Shown here: in pieces, positions 23,801 to 34,135 of the stretch
How the letters are laid out: every line of letters starts with the position of its first letter
How positions within the stretch are numbered: position 1 is the stretch's first letter
DNA from: Blattamonas nauphoetae
Taxonomy: Eukaryota; Preaxostyla; Oxymonadida
Direction: 5' to 3'
Assembly (NCBI GenBank): GCA_033064195.1
Contig: JARBJD010000229.1
Coordinates: 1-64,000, forward strand
Length of the DNA stretch: 64,000 nucleotides
Made by a program: the position numbers and the translations under genes
The notes under the pieces: generated by a model
Database searches by the model: none
The model's input: the letters and a program-made list of their open reading frames with translations, nothing else
Told to the model about the DNA's origin: nothing

Positions 23801-23870
23801 GGCCTGATCCTTGTGTTTCCATTTCTCTCCTAGAGTGGGATCAATTACCCTGAGCGGAACTAGGATGATC
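20838..23870. repeat. Segmental duplication, copy 1
   Basis: This stretch matches 26815-31980 in the same orientation. It includes the 3' flank (TTTGGGCAGTTGTTT...; GAAAAACGAAAAAAGTTGG), the last ~800 codons of a beta-helix gene and its 5' leader (GATGATGATCCATGATTT). The 3' part is near-identical between copies and the ectodomain is more diverged. This copy lacks about 1.2 kb of coding sequence present in copy 2. Confidence 0.9.
21108..23504 (-). pseudogene. Beta-helix membrane protein, internally deleted paralogue
   Basis: The open frame encodes the C-terminal two thirds of the protein at 28099-31749: beta-helix coils (SCGGCIYGYDVNTVTISDCV, GRGGALGLRDSG), a long Ser/Thr-rich ectodomain, the membrane helix LIPVIIVVVVVIAAVIVALI, stop-transfer WRCRSKK and an acidic tail ending VINVSE. 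Upstream of 23504 the DNA still matches the paralogue's signal-peptide leader (IMDHHLS), but the join skips the middle of the gene and is out of frame. The open frame itself begins on a non-ATG codon; the first internal ATG would lack a signal peptide. I infer an internal deletion that left a gene without a secretion signal. An unrecognised intron at the join is the alternative. Confidence 0.7.
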
Positions 23871-24118
23871 CAGAGCGAGAAGGGGATTGTTTCACAAGTT
23901 TACAATAAAGCGAAAGACACAGTAGGCAGGACAGAAAAGAGAAAAACACAAAACAATGTGAGTACTGACAATGCCTGAACTTGCGGTATATTGTACAATG
24001 TGTCAGAATGCTTCCTGACATATTTCCAATATCCGCAGAAGATGACAAAGCCAGAATAATCACAAAATGAACGATAAGTGAAGGGAGTTGGTGGAGGATG
24101 ACCCGAAATCCTTTCCAG
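23871..24118. other. Interval between duplication copy 1 and the HEAT gene
   Basis: About 250 bp with no recognised feature; it should include the 3' UTR of the minus-strand HEAT gene. Confidence 0.35.
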
Positions 24119-26685
24119 TCACCACAACCCTCTTCGTCGACCAGCCTGTTCCGCCCAAAGAAACATTGGAAGAATGTCAGTTGGTGAGGCAGTTCCGAGA
24201 ATTGTGGAAGGCTCGAAGAGAAAGGACGCGACAGTGCAGTTCATCCCATTTTTCATCGCAATCTCGGCGAGGGACTTCTTGAGAATCACATTCAGTAAAT
24301 CTTCCCATCCTTCCTCGCGAAGCACCAATCGCCATCTTTCTTCGCTGTCGGCCTCGTTTGGGGCAGCTCGCATCAAAAGGGCATTTATCAGGCAACAGAT
24401 TTCTCGTGCACACACAGGAGGCGATGGATTGTGTGCGACGATGATTGTGTTCTTGAGCGAGTGTACGAGTGCACTTGTGCCAGACGGGAGAGTAGGAAAG
24501 GACAGCAGCACTTCAATCACAGCTGAAGGAGCGAAATCATTCGTCCGATTCATCGTGGCCAGCAGATGCAGGAGGAGATGTTGTCGTGTCTGATCAGGCA
24601 TTGTGGGGTTCTTCTTTTGGATGAAAGCGGCTTTCTTCACTCCAAAGCATTTCACTTCGAAGTCCACAAAGTATTTCAGAAGAGGGATAGGGCGAGAAAC
24701 GACATAATCGGCACCAGTTGCGACGTCCTCCGTGGATGAAGGAGTGACGAAGACTTCGTGGTGTGTGATGTCGTAAGCATCCAGTCCTTGTGTCACCTCA
24801 TCCACTCGGAGGAAGAACTCCTTCAGTCGAGCATAATAATACGGGAGCTTGATCTTGTCAGGAGAACCAGATTGTTGGGTGTATTGGCTGGTGAGTGACT
24901 GTGGATGCCCATTCGATGGATGACAAATCCAGTGGAGGATGGACGAGACGAGGTGGACGAGAGGGAAGCAATCAATTGTTTTGAGAAGCGGGATCAGTTC
25001 CAAGCAGACACGCACGAGAGCAGTGAGCAGGATCCTCCTCATTGGTGTTGTTTGTCCATCTTGGCTCAAGATTGAGGTTCCTCTCTCCTTCATTCGCAGG
25101 AAGATCAGAGGATACAGCACGTGAAGCCTCTCCAATCCCGACGGCGAGCCAGCAAGTGAAGACACGACCATTCGCATCACTCGCCACACATCCACAAGTT
25201 CGTTCACACTCGTCCCAGTTCTGGCTGACGCACCAGCTTCCCCTTTTTCTTCGTCATGTGGAGATGGTTCCATTCCATCTGTGGTTGTCTTTCCGATGTC
25301 CTCTGCGTCCAGTTGGAGAGGATGTCGCTGCTCGATCTCCAACAGTCTTTCCACAATCTGCTGTGCCTCGTTTTCCTCGAATCTGCCTCCAGTTGAGTGA
25401 TTCGCAATCGTGCCAAGCATGGAGAGGAGGAAGGAGAGTTGTCGTTCGTCCAGGTCTTTGAGAACGAGTGAGGTGATTTTGGGCACAACACGAGGCTGTA
25501 CGGTCAACTTGGACTTCTCTTTTTGGTCCGTCTTGACGTTGACCATCAGAGACAGGGCGAGTGTGTTGGTTGGTTCAGTGTCGGACAGAAAATCAAACAA
25601 TGTGCTCGAGAGAGAGTTGACAAATGTCAAGCTGGTCAGAAGCTTCGAAAGTGTGACGATAAGCGGGTCATCTGAGTGGGTATCAGGAGTGATGATGGTA
25701 AAAATGTGTTTCAGGAATGGCTTCTTGATCTCGATTGAAATATTGGAATTTGTGAAGAATTCGAGGAATATCGTCAAGATTTGGAGACGGTGGGACGGTG
25801 GTGCAGCAGTGAGTGCCATTACGAGGAGTGTGAGGGGCAGGCAATTGGCAATGTTGTTGTCAACGTTCTCCAATGTCAGAAGGGATGAGACGATCCCAAC
25901 GAGAAGTCGGACTGTTTCAATACAAGGCGATGAGACAATAGGGTCTGCAAAAAGAGTTGAAAGGTGTCCGATCAGTGTCGAAGCAGCTGCCAAGTCGACC
26001 GGTGCTTTTGTCCTCATATGAGGTCTGAACAACTCGAAATCGGCCTGCAGAGCAGTACTGTCAACATTGCGTAAAATTGGGATGCATCCGTTCATCGAGA
26101 TAGAGGTAACCGAATGGAGGATGCGCGCAGACTTTTCTTGGATGGTCGAGTCCGACGAAGTAACAAATTGCAGAAGATACGGCAAAAGAGGATCAATCAT
26201 GTTCAAGGGATATGTGGAAGTCTGCACAGAAGGAAGCCGTCCCATCTCGATGAGGACGAAATCGAGCAGATGAATTGTCGCTTGTTTGAGTTGATTGTTT
26301 TTTCGATACTCAGAAGTATTCTCCAACGCGGCTGGGCCTAATAACGAACTGATTTGTGTCAGTGTTGCTTTCACGGTGCGTTCGATATTTAATCTCGTAT
26401 GCACGTTGTGATCGAATGAGAACTGTTCCACAAGTGTTACGAGCATTGACCACATTATGTCCGTTTCAAACATGAAAAACCGATTGAATAAGCCGGTGGT
26501 ATAGTGATCGTCTCCTGGCAATATATAAATAGGATGGACACACTTTTAAGAACGTCGATGATTCGGTCTGAATAGGCTGCTCGTTCAGGGTTCTGTGAAG
26601 AGATAAAATTGCTCACCAGTCGATAGTAAGAGGTTTCATTGGTTTCAACGAGACGGCGGGACTGTCTAGGAAATAAATACGTCAT
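24119..26685 (-). CDS. HEAT/ARM-repeat protein (845 aa)
   Basis: Exon 1 (26685-26544) starts MTYLFPRQSRRLVETNETS. A 29-nt GT-AG intron (26543-26515) joins in phase 1 to exon 2 (26514-24119), giving VLKRDDHYTTGLFNRFF across the join. The body is a long run of amphipathic helices (LLDFVLIEMGRL, LLPYLLQFVTSSDSTIQEKS, IVSSLLTLENVDNNIANCLP, LQILTIFLEFFTNS), typical of HEAT/ARM superhelices that act as protein scaffolds. A charged linker (DEEKGEAGASARTG) lies near residue 465. No membrane helix or signal is seen. The gene lies between the two copies of the duplicated beta-helix region. I cannot assign a named family. Confidence 0.75.
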
Positions 26686-26979
26686 AATTCAGGATCCGAA
26701 TGACGAAGAGTCTTTCTAAGGGCGGGAACGATCTTTAGTCATGAGCTTGAAAAAACCAAGCCAATGCCTCTTAACGCTGCCGCATTGCTCTCTGATCCCA
26801 GGAAGAGATGAAAATTAAGGTTTGGGCAGTTGTTTTTCACACTTTGGACAAAAAGGATTGTCGAAAGAGTGTTCATTGGAAGTGAAGAAGAGACGAGAAT
26901 ACTGCATACTAGTTGGCACAATCACGGGAAGAATGACTGTGAGAAACGAAAACATGAAACGATGAAGACCTGTGATATA

Positions 26980-27987
26980 GGGGGTGCATTAATTACGTCC
27001 CCTCAGGTTTTTTCAATATCTGTTAAGTTAACCTTACTGGATTTTTCGTGAATGTCTTAAACATTGGTAAGTCATGTTTCTGTTCAAATTTTCGATATTT
27101 TGTGTGATAGATCTCTCAATTCACTCATTTCTGATGGTGATTGACGAATATTTTCAGCTATGAGAAACACTTCCAGAAATCATTTCATTATCAGAGTTCT
27201 TTTCAACTCTTTTATCGTGCAGTGTTCTAAAAATGTAAAATAAGAGCCTCATTCACATGTGTGGTGGAAAAATGAAAAGTCATTCGTTTTTCATTGGAAG
27301 GTATGAAAGTTGAGTTTTATCACCGATATCACTTATGTCATCTTCTTCTAATCTTAGAAAGACGTAAAAATGTTCAAAATGAGACTTGAATCGAATCACT
27401 TTCAAGATCCACGAAGAAGTCAGTGAAAACTCTAACCATGGTTGAAAATTCCATATGTTGAGGAAACGTGTATTTCTTCCCCTATTTCCAGAAACGAAAA
27501 CTGATTTTGAGAAATGAAAATCGCAATACCTCTTTCGAGAGGATCGATTGATGAAGCGAACGAAAAGATGCATGGTTTCGTTGAAATCGACTGTCATTGA
27601 CTTTAATCATCTTTGAAGCATGTTTTGAGAGTGTCTTTCGGAATGGAGATGTGGATGGACATATGGGAATCTGTGTTGTTGACGGTGGTGTGGATCCTCC
27701 ACTTACCTTCCAATGGGAAGATATTTGTTTATTCTTCAACAATTTGTGTCTTTTTCATGTATTTGAATCCGTAGAATGGACATCCTCTTAAAATAATGTG
27801 ATAGTTGATTGGGATTCGTGTGTCTGAAACAGGAACTCTGCTGAAAATCGTAAATTAAGAAGTATCATTGTGAAAAGTGTTCACTAATCTGAGCATCACA
27901 GTTGTTTATGACTCATATCGGTATTGGTCATTGTCTTCATTCATCATATATCGAGAAAACCTGAGGGGACGTAATTAATGCACCCCC
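26980..27987. mobile_element. Non-autonomous inverted-repeat DNA transposon, 1008 bp, TATA-flanked
   Basis: The ends are inverted copies beginning GGGGGTGCATTAATTACG and continuing TCCCCTCAGGTTTT, 32 bp identical and then weaker to about 42 bp. TATA lies directly outside both ends, so the target duplication is TA or TATA. The duplicated 3' flank at 20.9-21.0 kb has no insert, giving a related empty site. Inside there are only short frames (the longest about 105 codons) and no transposase motif that I recognise. TA-type targets suggest a Tc1/mariner relative, but the terminal sequence alone does not prove it. Confidence 0.85.
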
Positions 27988-28098
27988 TATAGACACTGTT
28001 CAAGAAAAACGAAAAAAGTTGGTGATATGACGAACGAAAGCGAAATTGACAGAGTAGAGACAGAAGAAATCAAGAAAACTGAAAAAGTGGATTGCGAA

Positions 28099-31000
28099 TT
28101 ACATTTTTGAATCTGACACGTCGATCACTGGTTCACCTTCCCTTTCCGTGTCAGGTTGATCAGAAACAGCTTCCTTCATCTCAGTCGTTGTGGTGTCGTC
28201 TGCATTTTCGATCGCGTCTTCTTTCTTTTCAGCTGGTTTCTTCGAGCGACATCTCCAAATCAGAATCAGAGCAACAATGACAGCTGCAATCACAACAACC
28301 ACAACAATGATCACAGGAATGAGCCACACCATGCTTCGTGGTTTGCCTTGCAGCACAAGATGTTCAGTTCCAATCGAGCTGTTCCCGTTCAGAAGGCGGA
28401 CTTTCCATTCTGCTTTCTTCGAAAGATTGGCTACGTCGTTTGGTGTGACGATGAACTCAATTCTCGTTTCATTGAACAACACTGCCGTATCTGTGTCAAC
28501 ATCCAGAACTGATGACTCTCCCGAGTTGTCATCCTCCGAATCGGTGTACACTTCGACTTTCAATCCACATGGAAGGAATCCACTTCCAACCAGTTCCAGT
28601 TCGAAAGTTCCTGCTTTCTTATCATGAGTGATCTTCGATTTGGAGATGTCCAGAGATGGATTGGACAGTGTCGCCGCTGTTCCCGACACGGAGCATCCCT
28701 CGCTCGAGATTCCGAATCCAGGCAAGTCGTGGTTTCCACCATCCCCTTTCGGGCCTCCAACTTCCAGCTTCCCATTTTCACTGCACATCACGTTTCGACG
28801 AGCTGATGGGAAATCAGGGCTGCGGGGTCCATTCGATTGGAAAGACACTTCTTTCAGCGTCACTTTCCCTCCTTTTTGAATGATCGCTCCTTGGGCAAGG
28901 TTGGTCAGCGTGCAAGATTCAAACATCGCTGTCGAGTTCACAAGTTCAATCGTTCCTGTCGTCCACGAACACAGATCGCTGTCTGCGTTGCCAATCGCCG
29001 AGTTCGCTGTGGAAGCTGGTTTGTACGAGATGACTCCATTGCTGAACTCGAAGGATCCTGATGACACACGAACAAGCTTGAGGCTGAGTGACACGGAGTG
29101 AATCAGAGCATCCACGTCTATCAACGTCAGCGAAGCTTTCAACACTGAAAGCACAACCAGTGGATTTGACGAGAATGTCTCAGGAACAATCAGCGATGGA
29201 CGGATTTGGTCTCCATTTATCAACAACACCTCGCACTCGTCCGAAATCGAATGGGCGTTGGATAGTGTGCCAGAGCGAACGAGTTTCAGCGTTGTCTGTT
29301 TCATCGCTATCTTCATCACTGCTTCGAACGCAGCATCCAACGATCCACAACTGTTGTCCTCTCCTCGACACCTTCCATCTCCTCCCTCTGCCTTGTTCAC
29401 TTCGATTTCAAATTGTGTTTCGAAGGGAGGAAGGACGACGGAGAGTCCGACGGTTTCCATCAGCACTGGTACATCGTTGAATGTGATCATGTCAACGTTA
29501 TACGTCTCTCCAAATATGAATCGTTCGTCTCTTCCACCTGGTCCAACCGATCCAGTTGACGAGAATTGATTTGGAGATCCTTCCTGATTTTCAGTGAACG
29601 TCACAGTCAGCGAGAGACTGGGACTCCCTTCGAAGTGGATAGTGTAGTCACCCACTGTCAATTTGTGTCCTTCCAGCGAGATCAACATCTCTCCGATCGT
29701 TCCTGGTTGGCAGAGGATTGTCCGGACACGTGGTGCATCAAAAGTGAAGATGGATGGTGGAGGAGAAGGGATATCGAGAGGAGTCGCCGAGATGGATGCA
29801 GCGATGAGCGAATACGTGCACGAAGACTGCAGTCTTTCAAGATCATCGAATGACATAACTTCGCTGATTCCAGTTGTGGAGGGATCGGGGAAGTCGACAA
29901 CGACAACACGAAATGTGGCAGGCGGGGAGTCGACCGAACTTGGAGTGTACGTTTCAGAGTTGTCGAGCAGCAGCAGCATCGTCCCTTGAACTGCGTCTGC
30001 TGTCTCAACTTCAATGGCCCCTTGAAAGTCAGAGCCAGAGAATATGATTTCGAGATTGGTGATTGTTGTCGTTGTTCCAAACTGTTCGAAGATCCCTGTT
30101 TGGATCCCTTCATCACGGAAATACACACTTGTGTCTGGCTGGTCGGTGTGGCAGTCCGAAACAAGCGTGAGTAACTCAGACGGAGTATCTCCACTGTCAG
30201 CAGCGACATCCAAGTCACTTCCAAACGGTGCTGAATTGCGTATGAATTGCGCTGATGTCAGTGAAAGCCAGGTAGTCACAATCCGAATCGCTCCTCCACG
30301 TCCACGATCATCACATGCAGTCCCATCCATGAACACACAGTTGGTGATTGTGGCTGTATTCGTATGCGCGATTAACACAGCCCCACCAACTGATTGTGAA
30401 ACTGTGGTGGTCGTGTCTTTGAAGAAACACTTGTTGATGGAGAGTTCTTTGGAATCCGCACAATAAAGTGCACCAGCAGTTTGTGCCTCGCAATTCACAA
30501 ATAATGAGAGTGAGACGGATGATATGCCTTTCGCCACATCCCTGCAATTTGCGTAAATTGCCCCACCATATTTCCCTTTTGTGTTGTTGAAGGAGCATTC
30601 AGTTATCGTCAAGAAGTTCGTTGCTACAAGAGAGATGCAAGCACCGTATATGTCAGATGTCATCGAGTAGAACGTGCACAGGTGGAAGGTGAGGGTGATG
30701 TCGAGGTTTTTCTCAAACACGTACCTCTCGCCCTGTTTGAAGTGTTTGCGAGTGAATGAGTCTTCGGCATTCGACGAACAGTGCGAGAATGAGGTGTTCA
30801 CACAACCAACACTCCCGAATGTGTTGATGTCCAGACACCCTGTTCCGTACAAATGCGATGTGCTCAACGTCACTGACGTCGCAACCAACTTTTGAGAAAG
30901 GCCTTTGGGAAGAACAAGTTCTGAACGAGAGCATCCACGCGACGTCACATTTCGAAGAACACTCCCAACGAGCAGTGTCGAGATCTCCCCGAAACTGTTC

Positions 31001-31749
31001 TCATCTGATCGTGTTGAATGGTGGGAGAACAATCCAAAGTCCAGCAGAGGGCCTGTTCCGAGAATGAGTTCGACATCAGACAAAACAAGTCCATCCACAC
31101 TCACTGATAGAAATGGGGACACGTCGTCTGAGTGGGGTGTGTGCATTGATGATGAATCGCGTGGAGAGGTTGGGGGAGAAGTGGATGTGCTCACCAGTGG
31201 AAGAAGAACGATGGAAGAGGATGAGATGTGAGAACTATCAAAAACATTGATCGAACTCCCAACCTCGTCCAGTCCTGTTCCCACCACAAATGCTGTCTGT
31301 TTCGAGTTCGAGACGATCTGGCTCGATGACACAACCACTTCGGACGATCTCACTTTCGCCAGAGCGATCCCATCACATCCACAGTCAAATATCAGCTTGT
31401 TCAGTGACACTGTGGAGTTGTCAAACAGGAACAGTGAATTGGATGCGTCTGTATGACCTTTGACAAAATGGTTGAGATGGTGCGAATGATCGTTTTCGAG
31501 TTCGTTCATCAGAGCTTGTCTCTCAGGGTTTGCATGAGAGATTGTAGAAATGTTACCCTCCAGTTTCAGCATCGTGGACACCACTGGGTAATCGAGGAGT
31601 TCGAAGACACCCGGAGAGAGATGGAGGACATCATCGCTTTGTTGCTTGTTTCTGTTGTCGCGAGAAAGATGATGATCCATGATTTCAGACAGAGGCGTTG
31701 CTCCATGTGATGCAATTGTTAAAATCAAGAGCCACAAAGCTTTGATCAT
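28099..31749 (-). CDS. Signal-anchored right-handed beta-helix surface protein (1216 aa)
   Basis: I start at the ATG at 31749 because it opens a signal peptide (MIKALWLLILTIASHG); the frame stays open 70 codons further upstream. The N-terminal half is Ser/Thr-rich with repeated short coils. Classic beta-helix turns follow at residues about 390-520 (GGAIYANCRDVAKGISSVSL, GALYCADSKELSINKCFF, VGGAVLIAHTNTATITNCVF, GRGGAIRIV). A second repeat region follows, then a membrane helix (LIPVIIVVVVVIAAVIVALI), WRCRSKK and an acidic Thr-rich tail. This is the layout of oxymonad and parabasalid surface adhesin-like proteins. Type I topology, with the helix domain outside, is inferred. The paralogue at 21.1-23.5 kb shares the C-terminal part almost exactly. 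Confidence 0.8.
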   Translation of the reverse strand: MIKALWLLILTIASHGATPLSEIMDHHLSRDNRNKQQSDDVLHLSPGVFELLDYPVVSTMLKLEGNISTISHANPERQALMNELENDHSHHLNHFVKGHTDASNSLFLFDNSTVSLNKLIFDCGCDGIALAKVRSSEVVVSSSQIVSNSKQTAFVVGTGLDEVGSSINVFDSSHISSSSIVLLPLVSTSTSPPTSPRDSSSMHTPHSDDVSPFLSVSVDGLVLSDVELILGTGPLLDFGLFSHHSTRSDENSFGEISTLLVGSVLRNVTSRGCSRSELVLPKGLSQKLVATSVTLSTSHLYGTGCLDINTFGSVGCVNTSFSHCSSNAEDSFTRKHFKQGERYVFEKNLDITLTFHLCTFYSMTSDIYGACISLVATNFLTITECSFNNTKGKYGGAIYANCRDVAKGISSVSLSLFVNCEAQTAGALYCADSKELSINKCFFKDTTTTVSQSVGGAVLIAHTNTATITNCVFMDGTACDDRGRGGAIRIVTTWLSLTSAQFIRNSAPFGSDLDVAADSGDTPSELLTLVSDCHTDQPDTSVYFRDEGIQTGIFEQFGTTTTITNLEIIFSGSDFQGAIEVETADAVQGTMLLLLDNSETYTPSSVDSPPATFRVVVVDFPDPSTTGISEVMSFDDLERLQSSCTYSLIAASISATPLDIPSPPPSIFTFDAPRVRTILCQPGTIGEMLISLEGHKLTVGDYTIHFEGSPSLSLTVTFTENQEGSPNQFSSTGSVGPGGRDERFIFGETYNVDMITFNDVPVLMETVGLSVVLPPFETQFEIEVNKAEGGDGRCRGEDNSCGSLDAAFEAVMKIAMKQTTLKLVRSGTLSNAHSISDECEVLLINGDQIRPSLIVPETFSSNPLVVLSVLKASLTLIDVDALIHSVSLSLKLVRVSSGSFEFSNGVISYKPASTANSAIGNADSDLCSWTTGTIELVNSTAMFESCTLTNLAQGAIIQKGGKVTLKEVSFQSNGPRSPDFPSARRNVMCSENGKLEVGGPKGDGGNHDLPGFGISSEGCSVSGTAATLSNPSLDISKSKITHDKKAGTFELELVGSGFLPCGLKVEVYTDSEDDNSGESSVLDVDTDTAVLFNETRIEFIVTPNDVANLSKKAEWKVRLLNGNSSIGTEHLVLQGKPRSMVWLIPVIIVVVVVIAAVIVALILIWRCRSKKPAEKKEDAIENADDTTTTEMKEAVSDQPDTEREGEPVIDVSDSKM

Positions 31750-32027
31750 TCTGAGATGAGTGATTGATTGATTTGAGAGATCACACCCATTTTTTACAAT
31801 GTACAAACAAAAGTTTTTAATCAACTCATTCATTTTCGCGAAGGACAGACTAATTTTCTCTGACGCTGTGGATGAAATTTGAATAGACTTCTTTAAGTTC
31901 AATTCATTCCCAAACTCCGTCTCCTTATTGAACGGCGATCCGGAATTGGGTCTGATCAAAATATTGTTCCCCTCTCTCGAATCGTGAAATCAATTCCTCT
32001 TTCCTATTTTCAAATCAAAGCACGTTG

Positions 32028-33070
32028 ATGTCGAATGTGGTATTTCTGGCGTCGGATGCGTTTGGGAACTACGTTGTGCAGCGCATGTTGGACTGCGAGG
32101 AGCGAAGGATGGTGGACGCAGTGTGCACGCACCTGACCGGCCATCTGCACATTCTGAGCCGATCGAAGTTTGGGAGCAACGTGGCAGAGCGAGTGGTGGA
32201 GGTTGTGAGCAACGAGGGCTTCGTGTTTGTTGTGCTGGACATGTTTGGGCTGTTCGACGAGAGTTTGGGATTCCGCAGCTTCCGAATGAACATGTACGCC
32301 TCAACCACACCCTCCCCTCCACTCTCCCTCACCCAACCTCCTCTCCTTCCCTCCCACCAGACCCCACTCTCTCGCTTCGACTCAATGACAGTGACTCCAG
32401 CTGTGGCAGGACCGACATTCACATCTGGCCAAGCAGGATCCTTCACGCCTCTGTTCCACCCGCCGAGCCGCGCGTGGGACGGGCAGAAGCTGATGGAGAA
32501 GGACTCTCGCGAGCACTTGCTTGGGATGGTGAACAAGCCGCAGCTGGCAGGACTGATTTCAGACCGATTTGCGAATTACGTGTTCCAGCGAATGATTGAG
32601 CGAGCGGAAGGGAATGTGTTTGAGTTTGTGTTGGGAGGGATTGAGAAGGTGTGGAGCGAGTTGGAGTCGACGCTGCATGGACGACACGTGAAGACGACGA
32701 TTGAGAAGGTGCACAAAGACAAGACAGGGCGAGAGAGGAAGATGGAGAAGAGGAAGGGAGACGAGAAGGAGCGAGGGCGGAGGGAAGGAGGCCGAGCGGG
32801 AGGAGCGCCTCTTCTGTCACTCCCGTCGGAATCAGCACGCATCCCTCGGTCTCGCCGAAGACACGGCTGGGACGAATGGAAACCCGGAATGGATGCGACG
32901 AAGAACGAAGCGGACACAACAAAAGAGACGAAGGAATCGATCCTGCCCACAATTCAGTCATCGCAAGCTCCGACCCAGCCACCATCACATCGCGAAGTGC
33001 CGCTCTCCGTGCATCCCCAACCATGTCGCGACATTTCAATCAAAACACGAGCGCAGCTGAACACGAGTCC
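32028..33070 (+). pseudogene. Pumilio (PUF) repeat protein, 5'-truncated fragment
   Basis: PUF repeats are clear: LASDAFGNYVVQRML, LSRSKFGSNVAERVVEVV and, after a Pro/Ser/Thr-rich insert, LISDRFANYVFQRMIERAE with HGRHVKTTIEKV. The S/N-Y/FxxxxQ and SKFGSNVxERV helices read the RNA bases in this family, which normally has eight repeats; only about three to four remain. The frame begins abruptly 40-50 bp after the end of the duplicated region, with no upstream exon I can find. At its other end it runs into the DIRS-like element at 33071. The tail is Lys/Arg/Glu-rich (RKMEKRKGDEKERG). The fragment is more GC-rich than its neighbours. I read it as the 3' part of a gene cut on the left by the duplication and on the right by the element; a short functional gene is possible. 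Confidence 0.65.
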
Positions 33071-33129
33071 GGGCATCCTGTGGGAGTGCCCATAACCAAA
33101 CTAGGGCTCTCCCACTCCGTATGAGTGAT

Positions 33130-33519
33130 CAGTTGGTTTCGATGGGTCAGCAAATTAAAATGAACACGAAGAAAGGGGAGATCATCATTCCACCAAGTAT
33201 TTTATCCACAGTATGCTCTATTTCCTTCTCAGATTACTCATATTATCCCAACTTCATCAGAAAAGCATAGCAATTAGTGAAGTGACACTTTGGAGAAGAG
33301 AATTCTGATCCTCCAGTTTCTGTCTGTTTTCAGTTTCCGGGAAAGGTGAATCACTTCACTTGTTGCTATGCTTTTCTGATGAAGTTGGGATAATATGAGT
33401 AATCTGAGAAGGAAATAGAGCATACTGTGGATAAAATACTTGGTGGAATGATGATCTCCCCTTTCTTCGTGTTCATTTTAATTTGCCATTTTAATTTGCC
33501 GACCCATCGAAACCAACTG
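33130..33519. mobile_element. Foldback (MITE-like) element, 390 bp, nested in C1
   Basis: Two arms of roughly 150-160 bp are inverted copies (outer ends CAGTTGGTTTCGATGGGTC and its complement) around a loop of about 80 bp. The arms differ by a few bases and a 13-bp duplication of GCAAATTAAAATG in the right arm. It splits the left terminal repeat of C1 after GAGTGAT. The right terminal repeat of C1 keeps GAGTGATATGG uninterrupted (complement near 38245-38255), which is the empty site. The target duplication is AT, or TGAT if the outermost TG belongs to it. It has no coding capacity. Confidence 0.85.
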
Positions 33520-34000
33520 ATATGGTCTGTGAATATAATGTTGTGGGTTGGTCCCGCCAAATCTCACCAATGGACAATCTTATTGTGATTCCATTGACTT
33601 CTTACATCCATCTATGTACTAAGGAGGATGATACTAGGGAGAACTGGTTGTTTACTAGCCGAGAGATACTCCATTTCGAATCCACAAACTCAGCTGCTGG
33701 AATTCGTTCGGCTCCCACTCTTTCGCAATCAAAAGCATCTTGCTCCCTAAAACACCTCAATTTGTCCACCTCACCACTGGTTTGGAATGACAAGCGACAT
33801 TCCTCTGTAACTTACAGCCATCTATCAGGATCAACTTGCGACACTTCATTACTCCAGAATCTAGTTGAAAATCGTCAATGGAATCATTATTCTCAATCAA
33901 GATGCATAAACGAAGAATACCTTTCCACGCCTTGCGTTAACCGTCGTCATAGACGGACTTATCTGAGACAAAAGATGAAGGTGACGGAAACATTTGCAAA

Positions 34001-34135
34001 CCTCCCCGACCCTCGCGAGACAGGTCTGCCAGCCGATCCAGACATCGGCGGGGCGGAAGTGGCGAGGATCAGTCCCACGGAGGGGACACCTCAACCACTT
34101 CGCGCCCTTCAACTTGGCGACGTCGCTAGGGCGGA
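34001..34135 (-). repeat. ~135-bp dispersed repeat in C1, copy 1 (diverged)
   Basis: This is related to the pair at 36.6 and 37.0 kb. On the minus strand it reads DVAKLKGAKW...RHFRPADVWIGWQ, matching the peptide of the other copies at DxAxLKGxK and FxPADVxIGW. Confidence 0.6.

Larger units (their letters stand above)
26815..31980. repeat. Segmental duplication, copy 2 (interrupted by a transposon)
   Basis: This matches 20838-23870. The 3' flank is split at 26979/27988 by an inverted-repeat element, while the same flank in copy 1 is continuous. It contains the full-length beta-helix gene. Its 5' edge reaches about 31980, immediately before the Pumilio-like fragment. Confidence 0.9.

Noticed and set aside
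21156-31067. Many 60-145-codon plus-strand frames across the two beta-helix genes
   Set aside because: They mirror the minus-strand genes and recur only because the genes are paralogous.
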